From positions 1 to 5,998 of the forward strand of contig JAJYJR010000379.1 in the NCBI GenBank assembly GCA_021789355.1: 5,998 nucleotides of DNA, written 5' to 3'. Below the pieces are notes generated by a model. The model had not been told where the DNA came from and ran no database searches. It saw only the letters and a program-made list of their open reading frames with translations. The stretch is from Chloroflexota bacterium (GTDB lineage: Bacteria > Chloroflexota > Limnocylindria > Limnocylindrales > CSP1-4). This document shows positions 1-5,998 of this stretch, piece by piece; within the stretch, counting starts at the first letter, position 1, and every line of letters begins with the position of its first letter. Both the position numbers and the translations under genes were made by a program.

Positions 1-634
1 CCTCGCGGAACCGGTCGACCTGCTCGCGGTTGGCGCGCACGCGCTCGGCCCACTCGAGCGCCGCCAGGTCCCCCCGCGTGTCGACGTCCGGGTTCCCACC
101 CAGCACCGCCACCTCGTGCACCAGCTCAGGGTGGACGCGCAGCACCGGGCCCAGCCCGCGGTCGCCCGTGGCCCCGAGCGCGAGCGACCACGTCTCGCGG
201 CCGATCAGCACGGGGTTCGCGCCACCCCCGCCCGCGTACCGCGGAATCACCACCGGACGTCCGCCGGCACGAAGGGCGGCCAGCATCGCCTCGATCACGT
301 CGACCCGCACGAGCGGCTGGTCGGCCAGCAGCACGAGCGCGGCGTCCGTCTCCTCGGCCAGCGCCGCCATCCCGACACGCAGCGAGCTCGAGAGCCCGGC
401 CCCGGGGTCGGGGTTGCGCACCCGTCGCTCGCCACGCCACGTGATCGCCGCCTCGATCTGCTCGGCCGCGTCGCCGAGCACCACCACGACGTCGCGGAGC
501 CCGATCGCGGCCACGGTGTCCAGCACGTGCTGGAGCAGGGGTCGGCCGCCCAGCCGCGCCAGCGCCTTGACGCCCCCGAACCGCTCGGACGCGCCGGCCG
601 CCAGGACGAGCGCACCGACCCGCTCCCGGTCCAC
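1..634 (-). CDS. MobA/MocA-like molybdenum cofactor nucleotidyltransferase (3' end cut by window edge)
   Basis: This gene probably transfers a nucleotide (CMP or GMP) from CTP or GTP to molybdopterin in the cytoplasm, making the dinucleotide cofactor used by xanthine dehydrogenase or CO dehydrogenase-type enzymes. I translated 211 codons with no stop, running off the left edge. Motifs in order are the nucleotide-binding loop LAAGASERFGGVK (residues 11-23), the metal-binding ADQP (104-107, Asp105), NPVLIG (140-145), GDRG (157-160) and DVDTRGDL (183-190). These match the MobA-like NTP transferase family, whose members are about 200 residues long, so little can be missing. The start is GTG at 634, one base after the xdhC stop, with no clear Shine-Dalgarno sequence, so translation is probably coupled. 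Next to an XdhC-family gene a CTP-using MocA is more likely than MobA, but sequence alone does not settle CTP versus GTP. Confidence 0.85.
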   Translation of the reverse strand, partial: MDRERVGALVLAAGASERFGGVKALARLGGRPLLQHVLDTVAAIGLRDVVVVLGDAAEQIEAAITWRGERRVRNPDPGAGLSSSLRVGMAALAEETDAALVLLADQPLVRVDVIEAMLAALRAGGRPVVIPRYAGGGGANPVLIGRETWSLALGATGDRGLGPVLRVHPELVHEVAVLGGNPDVDTRGDLAALEWAERVRANREQVDRFRE

Positions 635-635
635 T

Positions 636-1802
636 TCAGCCGGCGCCCGCGGGCCGCGCCGTGGGCTGTGGAGACGCTGGCGCGGCGCCTCTCGCCGCCC
701 GTTCCACCATCGGCTGGCCGGTGCCACCGTGCCGTGCCGCGACCACCTCCGCCATGATCGCCAGTGCCGTCTCCGCCGGCGCTCGACCGCCCAGGTCCAG
801 GCCGATGGGTCCGCGCAGCCGGGCCACATCCCCATCCGCGCAGCCTGCCGCGCGCAGCCGCGCCCGCCGGTCGGCCTGCGTCTTTCGAGAGCCGACCGCC
901 CCGACGTAGCGGCACCCCCGACCGAGTGCCGCCACGATCGCCGGCTCGTCGAACTTCACGTCGTGCGAGAGGACCGCCACCGCGTCCGCAGGTCCCAGCC
1001 CGATCTCGTCGGCCACCTCGTCCGGCCAGCCGACCACCAGCCGGTCCGCGTCCGGGAAGCGCTCGCGGGTGGCGAAGGCCGGCCGTCCATCGACCACGAC
1101 CGTCTCGTAGCCGAGGGCCCGAGCGATCGCCACGAGCGAGATCGCGACCTGCACGGCGCCGACGATGACGAGCCGGGGACGCACCGGGAAGGACTCCACG
1201 AAGAAGGAGCGACCGGCGAGCTCGACGGTCCGCGATGTGCCGCGCGTGAGGGCGTCGATCGCCAGCCGCACCAGCTCCGCGTCGAGCGACGGATCGCCGA
1301 GCGTCCCGTCCAGCCGTCCGTCCTCCCACGCCACCATGACCGGCGCCGGCGGCTCGCCGGGACCGGGCTCATGGGGCCCGGCCTCGGGACCCGGTGAGTC
1401 CCCGGGAAGTGGCGTGATGACGGCACGCGCGCCATCGATACCACCTTGCTCCGATCCCGCCGCCGCGCGGGCCGCCTCCACCACTTCGGGTCGCACCAGC
1501 GGCTCCACGAGCACGTCGATCGTGCCGCCGCAGGCCAGCCCGACGTCCCAGGCCTGTTCGTCGCTGATCCCGTAGCGGATCACCCGGGAACGCCCGGTGG
1601 CTCGCGCCCGCTCGATCTGCTCGGCGGCGGCACCCTCCACGCAGCCGCCGCTCACCGAACCCGCGATCCGGCCGTTGGACGCCTGCAGCAGCACCGCGCC
1701 CTCGGGGCGCGGCGAGGAGCCGAACGTCCGCACGACGACCGCGCGGCCGACCTTCACGCCTTCGTCCCGCCATGCGGCGAGGGTGTCGACAAGCTCCTTC
1801 AT
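636..1802 (-). CDS. xdhC: XdhC/CoxI-family molybdenum hydroxylase maturation protein
   Basis: Known members bind molybdenum cofactor, promote its sulfuration and help insert it into xanthine dehydrogenase or CO dehydrogenase-type enzymes; they are cytoplasmic and not part of the final enzyme. The protein is 388 residues. The N-terminal XdhC/CoxI domain (about 10-103) carries FGSSPRPEG (28-35), GSVSGGCVEG (48-57) and the Cys-Gly-Gly patch LACGGTIDVLVEP (89-101), with conserved-type Cys54 and Cys91. A Pro/Gly-rich linker follows (about 131-154). The C-terminal Rossmann-type domain (about 208-355) has IVGAVQVA (213-220), YVGAVGSRKTQ (299-309) and GPIGLDLGGR (331-340). The last 25 or so residues are low-complexity Ala/Pro/Arg. 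The ATG start is supported by GGGAGG seven bases upstream and overlaps the stop of the preceding gene as ATGA. Many CoxI-type relatives have His where this protein has Gln218 in the GAVxVA loop. Confidence 0.93.
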   Translation of the reverse strand: MKELVDTLAAWRDEGVKVGRAVVVRTFGSSPRPEGAVLLQASNGRIAGSVSGGCVEGAAAEQIERARATGRSRVIRYGISDEQAWDVGLACGGTIDVLVEPLVRPEVVEAARAAAGSEQGGIDGARAVITPLPGDSPGPEAGPHEPGPGEPPAPVMVAWEDGRLDGTLGDPSLDAELVRLAIDALTRGTSRTVELAGRSFFVESFPVRPRLVIVGAVQVAISLVAIARALGYETVVVDGRPAFATRERFPDADRLVVGWPDEVADEIGLGPADAVAVLSHDVKFDEPAIVAALGRGCRYVGAVGSRKTQADRRARLRAAGCADGDVARLRGPIGLDLGGRAPAETALAIMAEVVAARHGGTGQPMVERAARGAAPASPQPTARPAGAG

Positions 1803-2974
1803 GCCTGCGCCTCCCGGCGACGACCATGCCGTCGGTCTGGCGCACCGCCATCGATCCTGCCTGGTGCCGGGGGGTGGCCCGGCGACCCCGCCGTCCCTGC
1901 CTCCGGCGCGTCGAGCTCCCGCACGTACGACGGGAAGCGGAACCTCATCGCCCGCCCCAGCACCCCGCCGTGTCCCAGCGACGCCGCCATCCGCGCGCTC
2001 GCCCGTTCCCCCGTCAGCAGGCGCGGCAGCAGCAGGTCGGCCGCCGTCGCCTTCGAGTACGCCCCGCAGGTAGGGAGCCCGAGCAGGTCGGTCGCGCCGA
2101 TGCGGGCGAGCCAGACCATCGAGCCGGGATGCGCCGGCACGCCGTGTCGCACGACGCGCCCTCCGAGTCGGTCGATCGCCACGAAGACCGGGTCGGTCGG
2201 GTCGGTCGAGGCCGCGCCGGCCGTCAGGATCACGTCCACGCGCCGGGAGCCCCGGATCAGCGGCCGCAGCGCCGCCTCCACCGCCTCCGGGTCGTCCGCG
2301 ACGTACTCGATCCCGGCCAGCGCGGAGCCCAGCGATCCGACTCGTGCGGCGATCCCACGCTCGAACCGCTCGCGGGTCAGCGCACGGACCGACTCCTTTA
2401 CCACGGCCGCCACGCGGCGGGAGACGAACGGCGCGACCCGGACCAGCGGCCCGCCACGCTCCACCAGTCCGAGGCCACGTCGGAGCACGGCCCGGCTCAC
2501 CGCATGCGGGCCGATCTTGACGCTCGCGACCACGTCGCCGGCGTGGACGGCCTGGCCGTCATACAGCGTGAAGACCTGCAGCGGGTCGATCCGGTCCAGC
2601 CGCTCCAGGTCCGCGGTACGCACGTGCAGCACTCCGTCCGCGGATGCCACCAGGTCCACCCGGCTCTCGACCGGACCCCGCAGCTGCACCCCGGCACCGG
2701 CGACCGCCCGCGCCAGGAGCGCGGCTGCTTCGTCCTCGTGCGCCTCGTCGGGATCCAGGATGAGCGCCGTGAACCCCGCCGCGGCCCCCGGCTCGCGCCC
2801 GCGCGCCCCCAGGTCGGCGCCGGTCGCCGGATCCGCGATCCGTGCAACGTCCGAGGCCGACAGGCGCCGGCCCTTCGACCAGCGTTCGCCCCCCACGATC
2901 ACGTCGCGGGTCAGCACGGCTCCCATGGCCTCCCCCGCCACGGGCGAGCCCGGCACGATGCGCAGCGGCCTCAT
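1799..2974 (-). CDS. Molybdopterin-binding protein (MoaB/Mog/MoeA-type C-terminal domain)
   Basis: The 391-residue product probably binds molybdopterin and takes part in a late step of cofactor assembly or delivery for the hydroxylase served by the neighbouring xdhC-type gene. The N-terminal part (1-about 50) has SPVAGEAMGAVLTRDVIVGG, a short segment like those seen before molybdopterin-binding domains. The central part resembles MoeA-related proteins. The clearest domain is the C-terminal MoCF-type fold: VDVILTAGAASTDPTDP (246-262) takes the place of the family's TGGxGxxxxD loop, and LGLPTCGAYSKATAADLLLP (298-317) the place of the MoeA GLPGNP region. Residues after about 355 are a Pro/Gly/Arg-rich tail. 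The start is ATG at 2974, which overlaps the upstream stop as ATGA; the reading frame stays open farther upstream, but that stretch is the antisense-free shadow of the preceding gene. No strong ribosome binding site is visible, so coupling is likely. Which exact step it performs cannot be told. Confidence 0.85.
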   Translation of the reverse strand: MRPLRIVPGSPVAGEAMGAVLTRDVIVGGERWSKGRRLSASDVARIADPATGADLGARGREPGAAAGFTALILDPDEAHEDEAAALLARAVAGAGVQLRGPVESRVDLVASADGVLHVRTADLERLDRIDPLQVFTLYDGQAVHAGDVVASVKIGPHAVSRAVLRRGLGLVERGGPLVRVAPFVSRRVAAVVKESVRALTRERFERGIAARVGSLGSALAGIEYVADDPEAVEAALRPLIRGSRRVDVILTAGAASTDPTDPVFVAIDRLGGRVVRHGVPAHPGSMVWLARIGATDLLGLPTCGAYSKATAADLLLPRLLTGERASARMAASLGHGGVLGRAMRFRFPSYVRELDAPEAGTAGSPGHPPAPGRIDGGAPDRRHGRRREAQA

Positions 2975-3240
2975 GCCCGGCGGTCGTGGGGCGCGAGTGC
3001 CTCGATGACGAGACGGACGATCACGGCGCCCCCAAGCGCGACCACCACGGCGGCGAGGAAGCCCCGCGGGTCCCCGAAGGCGAGCTGCCGTCCGAGCCAC
3101 CCGCCGACGATCCCGCCCAGCACGCCGACGAGGATGTTGGCGAGGCATCCGCGGGCGGCCCGTCCCGGCACCAGCAGCGCCGACAGCCCGCCGGCGATGA
3201 AGCCGACGACGATCCATCCGACCAGGTCCATGTCGAGCAC
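2971..3240 (-). CDS. GlsB/YeaQ/YmgE-family small membrane protein
   Basis: The product is an 89-residue, very hydrophobic inner-membrane protein. Three membrane segments are visible at about residues 7-25, 34-52 and 60-80. They are glycine-rich, with GFIAGGLSALLVPGR (13-27) followed by CLANILVGVLGGIVGGWLG (32-50), the pattern of the GlsB/YeaQ/YmgE family (also called transglycosylase-associated proteins). Family members are often stress-induced, but their biochemical role is not established. I chose the GTG start at 3240 because GGAGGG lies six bases upstream; an internal ATG at 3231 would leave a 15-base spacing, which is too long. It is the first gene of the operon, and its TGA overlaps the ATG of the molybdopterin-binding gene as ATGA. 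The family is not known to take part in cofactor synthesis, so a direct role there is inference at most. Confidence 0.88.
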   Translation of the reverse strand: MLDMDLVGWIVVGFIAGGLSALLVPGRAARGCLANILVGVLGGIVGGWLGRQLAFGDPRGFLAAVVVALGGAVIVRLVIEALAPHDRRA

Positions 3241-3246
3241 GTGCGA

Positions 3247-3252
3247 CCCTCC
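3247..3252 (-). promoter_or_regulatory. Ribosome binding site of the GlsB-type gene
   Basis: GGAGGG on the minus strand sits six bases before the GTG at 3240. This decides for the GTG start over the ATG nine bases further in. Confidence 0.7.
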
Positions 3253-3259
3253 GCCCGGC

Positions 3260-3265
3260 AGTGTA
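3260..3265 (-). promoter_or_regulatory. Possible -10 element of the molybdenum cofactor operon
   Basis: TACACT on the minus strand matches the TATAAT consensus at four of six bases and lies about 20 bases before the GTG start. With 17-base spacing the -35 position reads CTCCAC, a poor match. It is the best A/T-containing candidate in a short GC-rich gap, so treat it as tentative. Confidence 0.2.
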
Positions 3266-3301
3266 TCGGCGCGGCCGCCCGCGTGGAGCGCTGGAACCTC
3301 G

Positions 3302-3310
3302 TGGTACGAT
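3302..3310 (+). promoter_or_regulatory. Possible extended -10 promoter of the ABC ATPase gene
   Basis: TGGTACGAT has the TGn extension followed by TACGAT, which matches TATAAT at four of six bases. No recognisable -35 box lies 16-18 bases upstream, which an extended -10 promoter can tolerate. A start near 3317 would give a leader of roughly 45 bases before the ATG at 3364. Confidence 0.3.
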
Positions 3311-3351
3311 CCCGCCGATGACCCCCGGGTCCTGCACGGCAGCGTGACGAT

Positions 3352-3355
3352 GAGG
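3352..3355 (+). promoter_or_regulatory. Ribosome binding site of the ABC ATPase gene
   Basis: GAGG within GATGAGGTT lies eight bases before the ATG at 3364 and supports that start. It falls in the 9-base loop between a short inverted repeat, TGACG (3345-3349) and CGTCA (3359-3363). Confidence 0.6.
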
Positions 3356-3363
3356 TTGCGTCA

Positions 3364-4476
3364 ATGGCAACGGTGACGTTCGACCACGTGTGGAAGCGCT
3401 ACGGCGACGTGGTCGCCGTCAGCGACCTCAACCTCGACATCCGCGACGAGGAGTTCCTGGTCCTGGTGGGTCCGTCGGGCTGCGGCAAGACCACCAGCCT
3501 GCGCATGATCGCGGGACTCGAGGAAGCCTCCGAGGGCACGCTGAAGATCGGCGACCGCGTGGTGAACGACCTGGCGCCCAAGGACCGCGACGTGGCCATG
3601 GTGTTCCAGAGCTACGCGCTGTATCCCCATATGAGCGTGCGGGACAACCTCTCCTTCGGCCTGAAACTGCGCAAGGTACCCAAGGCCGAGATCGAGCGCC
3701 GCGTGCAGGAGGCGGCCAAGATCCTGGACCTGGGCACGCTGCTCGACCGCAAGCCGAAGCAGCTCTCGGGCGGCCAGCGCCAGCGCGTGGCCCTCGGGCG
3801 CGCCATCGTGCGCGAGCCCGCGGTGTTCCTGATGGACGAGCCGCTCTCGAACCTCGACGCCAAGCTGCGCGCCCAGACGCGGGCCCAGATCCTGCGCCTC
3901 CACCAGCGCCTGGCCACCACCTTCGTGTACGTGACGCACGACCAGATCGAGGCCATGACCATGGGCAGCCGGATCGCCGTCATGAGCGCCGGGTTGCTGC
4001 AGCAGGTCGGGCCGCCCCAGGAGCTCTACGACCACCCGGTCAACAAGTTCGTCGCGGGGTTCATCGGCTCGCCGGCCATGAACTTCATCGAGATGACCGC
4101 CACCCGCCGCGACGGGAACGTCCAGCTCACGAACGCGGACTTCACGTTCCCGGTGCCCGACCGGCTGCGCGATTCGGTGGCCGCCATCGCGGGCGACAGG
4201 ATCACCGTGGGCGTCCGCCCGGAGCACCTCGAGCTGGGGGAGGCCAAGCCCGGCGACGCGACGCTGCGCGCCACCGCCGACGTGGTGGAGTACCTGGGTG
4301 ACGAGGAGCAGATCCACCTGACGTCCAGCGCCCAGGAGATCATCGCGCTGGTCAGCTCGTCGGCGCGCGTGCGCCCCGGCGACGTGCTCGACCTGCGGGT
4401 CTCGATGGACCGCGTGCACCTCTTCGACGACCAGAGCGGCCTCTCGCTGGCGAGTCGCCAGCTGGCCGCGGCGTAG
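3364..4476 (+). CDS. ABC transporter ATP-binding protein, MalK/UgpC type (sugar or glycerol-phosphate importer)
   Basis: This 370-residue cytoplasmic ATPase would drive uptake of a sugar or related solute by a binding-protein-dependent importer. The nucleotide-binding domain is complete: Walker A GPSGCGKT (36-43), Q-loop Gln82 in FQSYALYPHM, signature LSGGQRQR (134-141), Walker B VFLMDE (154-159), D-loop SNLD (162-165) and switch His192 in YVTHDQ. The C-terminal half (about 235-365) looks like the regulatory TOBE domains of MalK/UgpC, with FIGSPAMNF (234-241) and VGVRPEHLEL (282-291). Its length is normal for this family. No permease or substrate-binding protein gene is adjacent in the window. 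Family members such as MsmK are known to serve several transporters, which may apply here, so the substrate cannot be named. Sugars are favoured by the family, and glycerol-3-phosphate is an alternative. Confidence 0.95.
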   Translation: MATVTFDHVWKRYGDVVAVSDLNLDIRDEEFLVLVGPSGCGKTTSLRMIAGLEEASEGTLKIGDRVVNDLAPKDRDVAMVFQSYALYPHMSVRDNLSFGLKLRKVPKAEIERRVQEAAKILDLGTLLDRKPKQLSGGQRQRVALGRAIVREPAVFLMDEPLSNLDAKLRAQTRAQILRLHQRLATTFVYVTHDQIEAMTMGSRIAVMSAGLLQQVGPPQELYDHPVNKFVAGFIGSPAMNFIEMTATRRDGNVQLTNADFTFPVPDRLRDSVAAIAGDRITVGVRPEHLELGEAKPGDATLRATADVVEYLGDEEQIHLTSSAQEIIALVSSSARVRPGDVLDLRVSMDRVHLFDDQSGLSLASRQLAAA

Positions 4477-4545
4477 GGGCGGCACAGGGCCGGTCTCTCG
4501 GCTTCTCAGGCCGCGTCTCGCGGCGCGCATCTCTCGGCCGCTCTC
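4477..4545. other. Convergent intergenic gap with TCTC-rich imperfect repeats
   Basis: This 69-base gap lies between two convergent genes. It contains TCTCTCGGC twice (4494-4502 and 4530-4538, 36 bases apart) and further TCTC units between and after them, so it looks like a degenerate direct repeat. No gene is visible in it. Confidence 0.5.
4510..4524. terminator. GC hairpin, possible bidirectional terminator
   Basis: GCCGCG (4510-4515), a TCT loop and CGCGGC (4519-4524) form a perfect 6-base-pair stem between the ends of the ABC ATPase gene and galT. No run of T follows on either strand, so it is not a classical intrinsic terminator. Its position between convergent genes is the main support. 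Confidence 0.35.
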
Positions 4546-5625
4546 TCAGCGCGCGGCGATCCGCGTCCCCCGGCGCCTGGCTGACGGCGGCACCGCGCGC
4601 AGTCGAGCCGCCGCATCCTCGGCGGTCAGGTCGCGCTGCGTCTCCGCCAGCATCTCGTAGCCGACCATGAACTTCCGCACCGTGGCCGAGCGGAGCAACG
4701 GCGGGTAGAAGTGCGCGTGAACCTGCCAGTGGTCGTGGGTCGCGGCATCGAACGGCGCCTGGTGCCACCCCATCGAGTACGGGAACGGGACGCCGAAGAG
4801 GCTGTCGTAGCGGCCAAGCAGGTCGATGAGCGCCCGGGCGAGCGTCTCCCGCCGCCCGTCGTCGAGGTCCGGCAGGCGCCCCGCCGGCCGCTTCGGGATC
4901 ACCAGCGTCTCGAACGGCCACATCGCCCAGAACGGCACGAGCACCAGCCAGTCGTCGTCTTCGTCAACCACGCGCGGCCCGCGGTGCTCCTGTGACGCGT
5001 ACTCGAGCAGCAACCGCGTCCCGTTCGCATCACGCCAGCCACGCTGCGCCGCGTCTTCACGCGCGCCCTCGACCGGGAGCGCCGTCCCGGCCCAGATCTG
5101 CCCGTGCGGGTGCGGGCTCGACGCGCCCATGGTCTCGCCGCGGTTTTCGAACACCTGCACCCAGCGATACTCCGCGCCCAGCTCGGCGGTCTGACTCGCC
5201 CACACGTCAATGATCCGCCGCACCTCGGCCTGGCTCATCCGCGCCATGGTCAGGTCGTGCCTCGGCGAGAAGCAGACGACGCGGCACGTGCCCGGCTCCC
5301 CCTCGGCGACCAGGAGACCACGCTCCAGTCGATCGGATGAGACGTCGGGGCGCAGCGCCGCGAAGTCGTTGGTGAACACGAACGTCCCGGCGTAGTCCGG
5401 GTTCTGGTTGCCGCTGGCCCGCGCCTTGCCGGGGCACAGGTAGCAGGAGGCGTCGTACGCGGGCAGGTGCTCCGGCGGGGGTGTCTCCTCGCGGCCCTGC
5501 CAGGGGCGGCGGGTGCGCTCCGGCGACACCAGGACCCATTCGTCGAGGAGCGGGTTGTAGCGGCGGTGGGGCTGCGCGAAGATCGCCGAAGAGCGTGCGC
5601 CGCGGTGGTGCGCGGTCTCGACCAT
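4546..5625 (-). CDS. galT: Galactose-1-phosphate uridylyltransferase (GalT)
   Basis: GalT exchanges UMP between UDP-glucose and galactose-1-phosphate, giving UDP-galactose and glucose-1-phosphate in the cytoplasmic Leloir pathway. The 359-residue product is close to the E. coli enzyme in length and sequence. The active-site motif SPHPHGQIW (170-178) includes the nucleophile His174, equivalent to E. coli His166. Zinc ligands are conserved: Cys61 and Cys64 in CYLC, His123 and His172. The second metal site also looks intact: Glu190, His288, His303 and His305. A stretch at 306-346, starting FYPPLLRSATVRKFM, is nearly identical to E. coli GalT as I remember it. The start is ATG at 5625, 30 bases after the stop of the upstream membrane gene. 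An in-frame TGA at 5656-5658 rules out starts beyond it. GAGG lies 11 bases before the ATG, a slightly long spacing. It is probably cotranscribed with the upstream gene. No galK or galE is in view. Confidence 0.97.
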   Translation of the reverse strand: MVETAHHRGARSSAIFAQPHRRYNPLLDEWVLVSPERTRRPWQGREETPPPEHLPAYDASCYLCPGKARASGNQNPDYAGTFVFTNDFAALRPDVSSDRLERGLLVAEGEPGTCRVVCFSPRHDLTMARMSQAEVRRIIDVWASQTAELGAEYRWVQVFENRGETMGASSPHPHGQIWAGTALPVEGAREDAAQRGWRDANGTRLLLEYASQEHRGPRVVDEDDDWLVLVPFWAMWPFETLVIPKRPAGRLPDLDDGRRETLARALIDLLGRYDSLFGVPFPYSMGWHQAPFDAATHDHWQVHAHFYPPLLRSATVRKFMVGYEMLAETQRDLTAEDAAARLRAVPPSARRRGTRIAAR

Positions 5626-5655
5626 CGCCCGGTTTGCCTCGGCCTCCAGCGCGCG

Positions 5656-5998
5656 TCAGTCGACGAGCGAGTCGTCGCCGCCGGGCGCGGGCTGGCGGTG
5701 AAGCGCGACCTGGCGGCGAAGCGCGCCGACGACGCCCCGCTGCGCCAGCGCGGCCAGGAGCGCGAACATCGCGGCAAGCCCCAGGTCGGAGAACAGATGC
5801 ACGTCAAAGCCGAAGAGCGGCACCGTCGGGCCGAACCCGATCCGCAGCCGGTGGCCGAACGTGCCGAGCGACGCGATCGCGGCCAGCGCCGGCACGATCG
5901 CGACCGCCCACCGGCGCGGCCCCACCACCCAGCCGATCGCGGAGCCGATGAGCGTCCCGGCGGCCATGAAGGTCGCCAGGACGCCATAGGCGTTCAGC
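5656..5998 (-). CDS. Membrane protein of unknown function, C-terminal part (5' end cut by window edge)
   Basis: I do not recognise this protein. The frame is open to the right edge, giving 113 visible codons before the TGA at 5656. An ATG at 5967 would give a 103-residue protein, but the codons before it (reading LNAYGVLATF) continue straight into a hydrophobic segment, so the ATG is more likely internal and the true start lies outside. Three membrane segments are visible: AYGVLATFMAAGTLIGSAIG continuing to about WVVG, then WAVAIVPALAAIASLGTF, and after a polar loop DLGLAAMFALLAALAQRG. The end is a short basic, then acidic, tail that is probably cytoplasmic. Its stop lies 30 bases before galT on the same strand, so the two may share a transcript. 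A transport or sugar-related role would be a guess from position only. Confidence 0.7.
   Translation of the reverse strand, partial: LNAYGVLATFMAAGTLIGSAIGWVVGPRRWAVAIVPALAAIASLGTFGHRLRIGFGPTVPLFGFDVHLFSDLGLAAMFALLAALAQRGVVGALRRQVALHRQPAPGGDDSLVD

Noticed and set aside
30..1397. Open frame of 455 codons on the plus strand
   Set aside because: Low-complexity Arg/Ser/Pro translation that lies opposite the MobA-like and XdhC-type genes; a shadow frame.
3291..3310. Possible ECF sigma factor promoter with GGAAC at 3293-3297
   Set aside because: No matching downstream GTC/CGT-type -10 element at about 16 bases, so the GGAAC match is not supported.
2975..3370. Upstream extension of the molybdopterin-binding frame to 3370
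   Set aside because: The extra 132 residues are Arg/Gly-rich and overlap the GlsB-type gene in another frame. The ATG at 2974 fits the family N-terminus and the ATGA overlap.
1446..3376. Two open frames of 520 and 534 codons on the plus strand, antisense to the cofactor genes
   Set aside because: They are rich in Arg, Pro, Ser and Ala with no domain pattern, as expected opposite GC-biased coding sequence. The minus-strand frames carry clear family motifs.
3361..4530. Open frame of 389 codons on the minus strand covering nearly the whole ABC ATPase gene
   Set aside because: It has no recognisable domain, is rich in His, Arg, Gly and Val, and mirrors the strongly conserved ATPase on the plus strand. 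A possible overprinted gene was considered, but nothing supports it.
5250..5987. Open frame of 245 codons on the minus strand across the galT start
   Set aside because: Its translation is Arg/Ser/Thr-rich and out of frame with both galT and the upstream membrane protein; a shadow frame.

Overview
This is a very GC-rich window (roughly 70% by eye) from a bacterial chromosome. Genes are tightly packed, third codon positions are mostly G or C, and GTG starts occur. The gene set would suit Chloroflexota, Actinomycetota or a similar high-GC soil or freshwater lineage. Nothing in the window fixes the taxon, so that is inference only. There are no mobile elements, CRISPR arrays, tRNA or rRNA genes, and no gap over 300 bases without a gene.

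Left half (1-3240, minus strand, read right to left): a four-gene operon. It starts with a small GlsB/YeaQ-type membrane protein. A molybdopterin-binding protein of the MoeA/MogA fold follows, then an XdhC/CoxI-family maturation factor, then a MobA/MocA-like nucleotidyltransferase whose last residues run off the left edge. The first two junctions are 4-base ATGA overlaps, and the third leaves a single base between stop and start. The last three genes form a recognisable set for building and inserting molybdenum cofactor into a xanthine dehydrogenase/CO dehydrogenase-type hydroxylase. The hydroxylase subunits are not in the window; they may lie beyond the left edge or elsewhere.

Middle (3241-3363): a 123-base divergent intergenic region that must hold the start signals of the operon and of a plus-strand gene for a MalK/UgpC-type ABC transporter ATPase (3364-4476). 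That ATPase has no permease or binding-protein gene beside it here, as expected if it serves transporters encoded elsewhere.

Right part (4477-5998): a short convergent gap with a GC hairpin and TCTC-rich repeats separates the ATPase from galT (galactose-1-phosphate uridylyltransferase, Leloir pathway) on the minus strand. Upstream of galT is the C-terminal end of a membrane protein of unknown function, cut by the right edge.

The ATPase (probable sugar uptake) and galT (galactose use) could be related by sugar metabolism, but they are on opposite strands and share no visible control. I see no clear sign of an undescribed system. The most unusual point is the GlsB-type membrane gene at the head of the cofactor operon, joined to it by an ATGA overlap.
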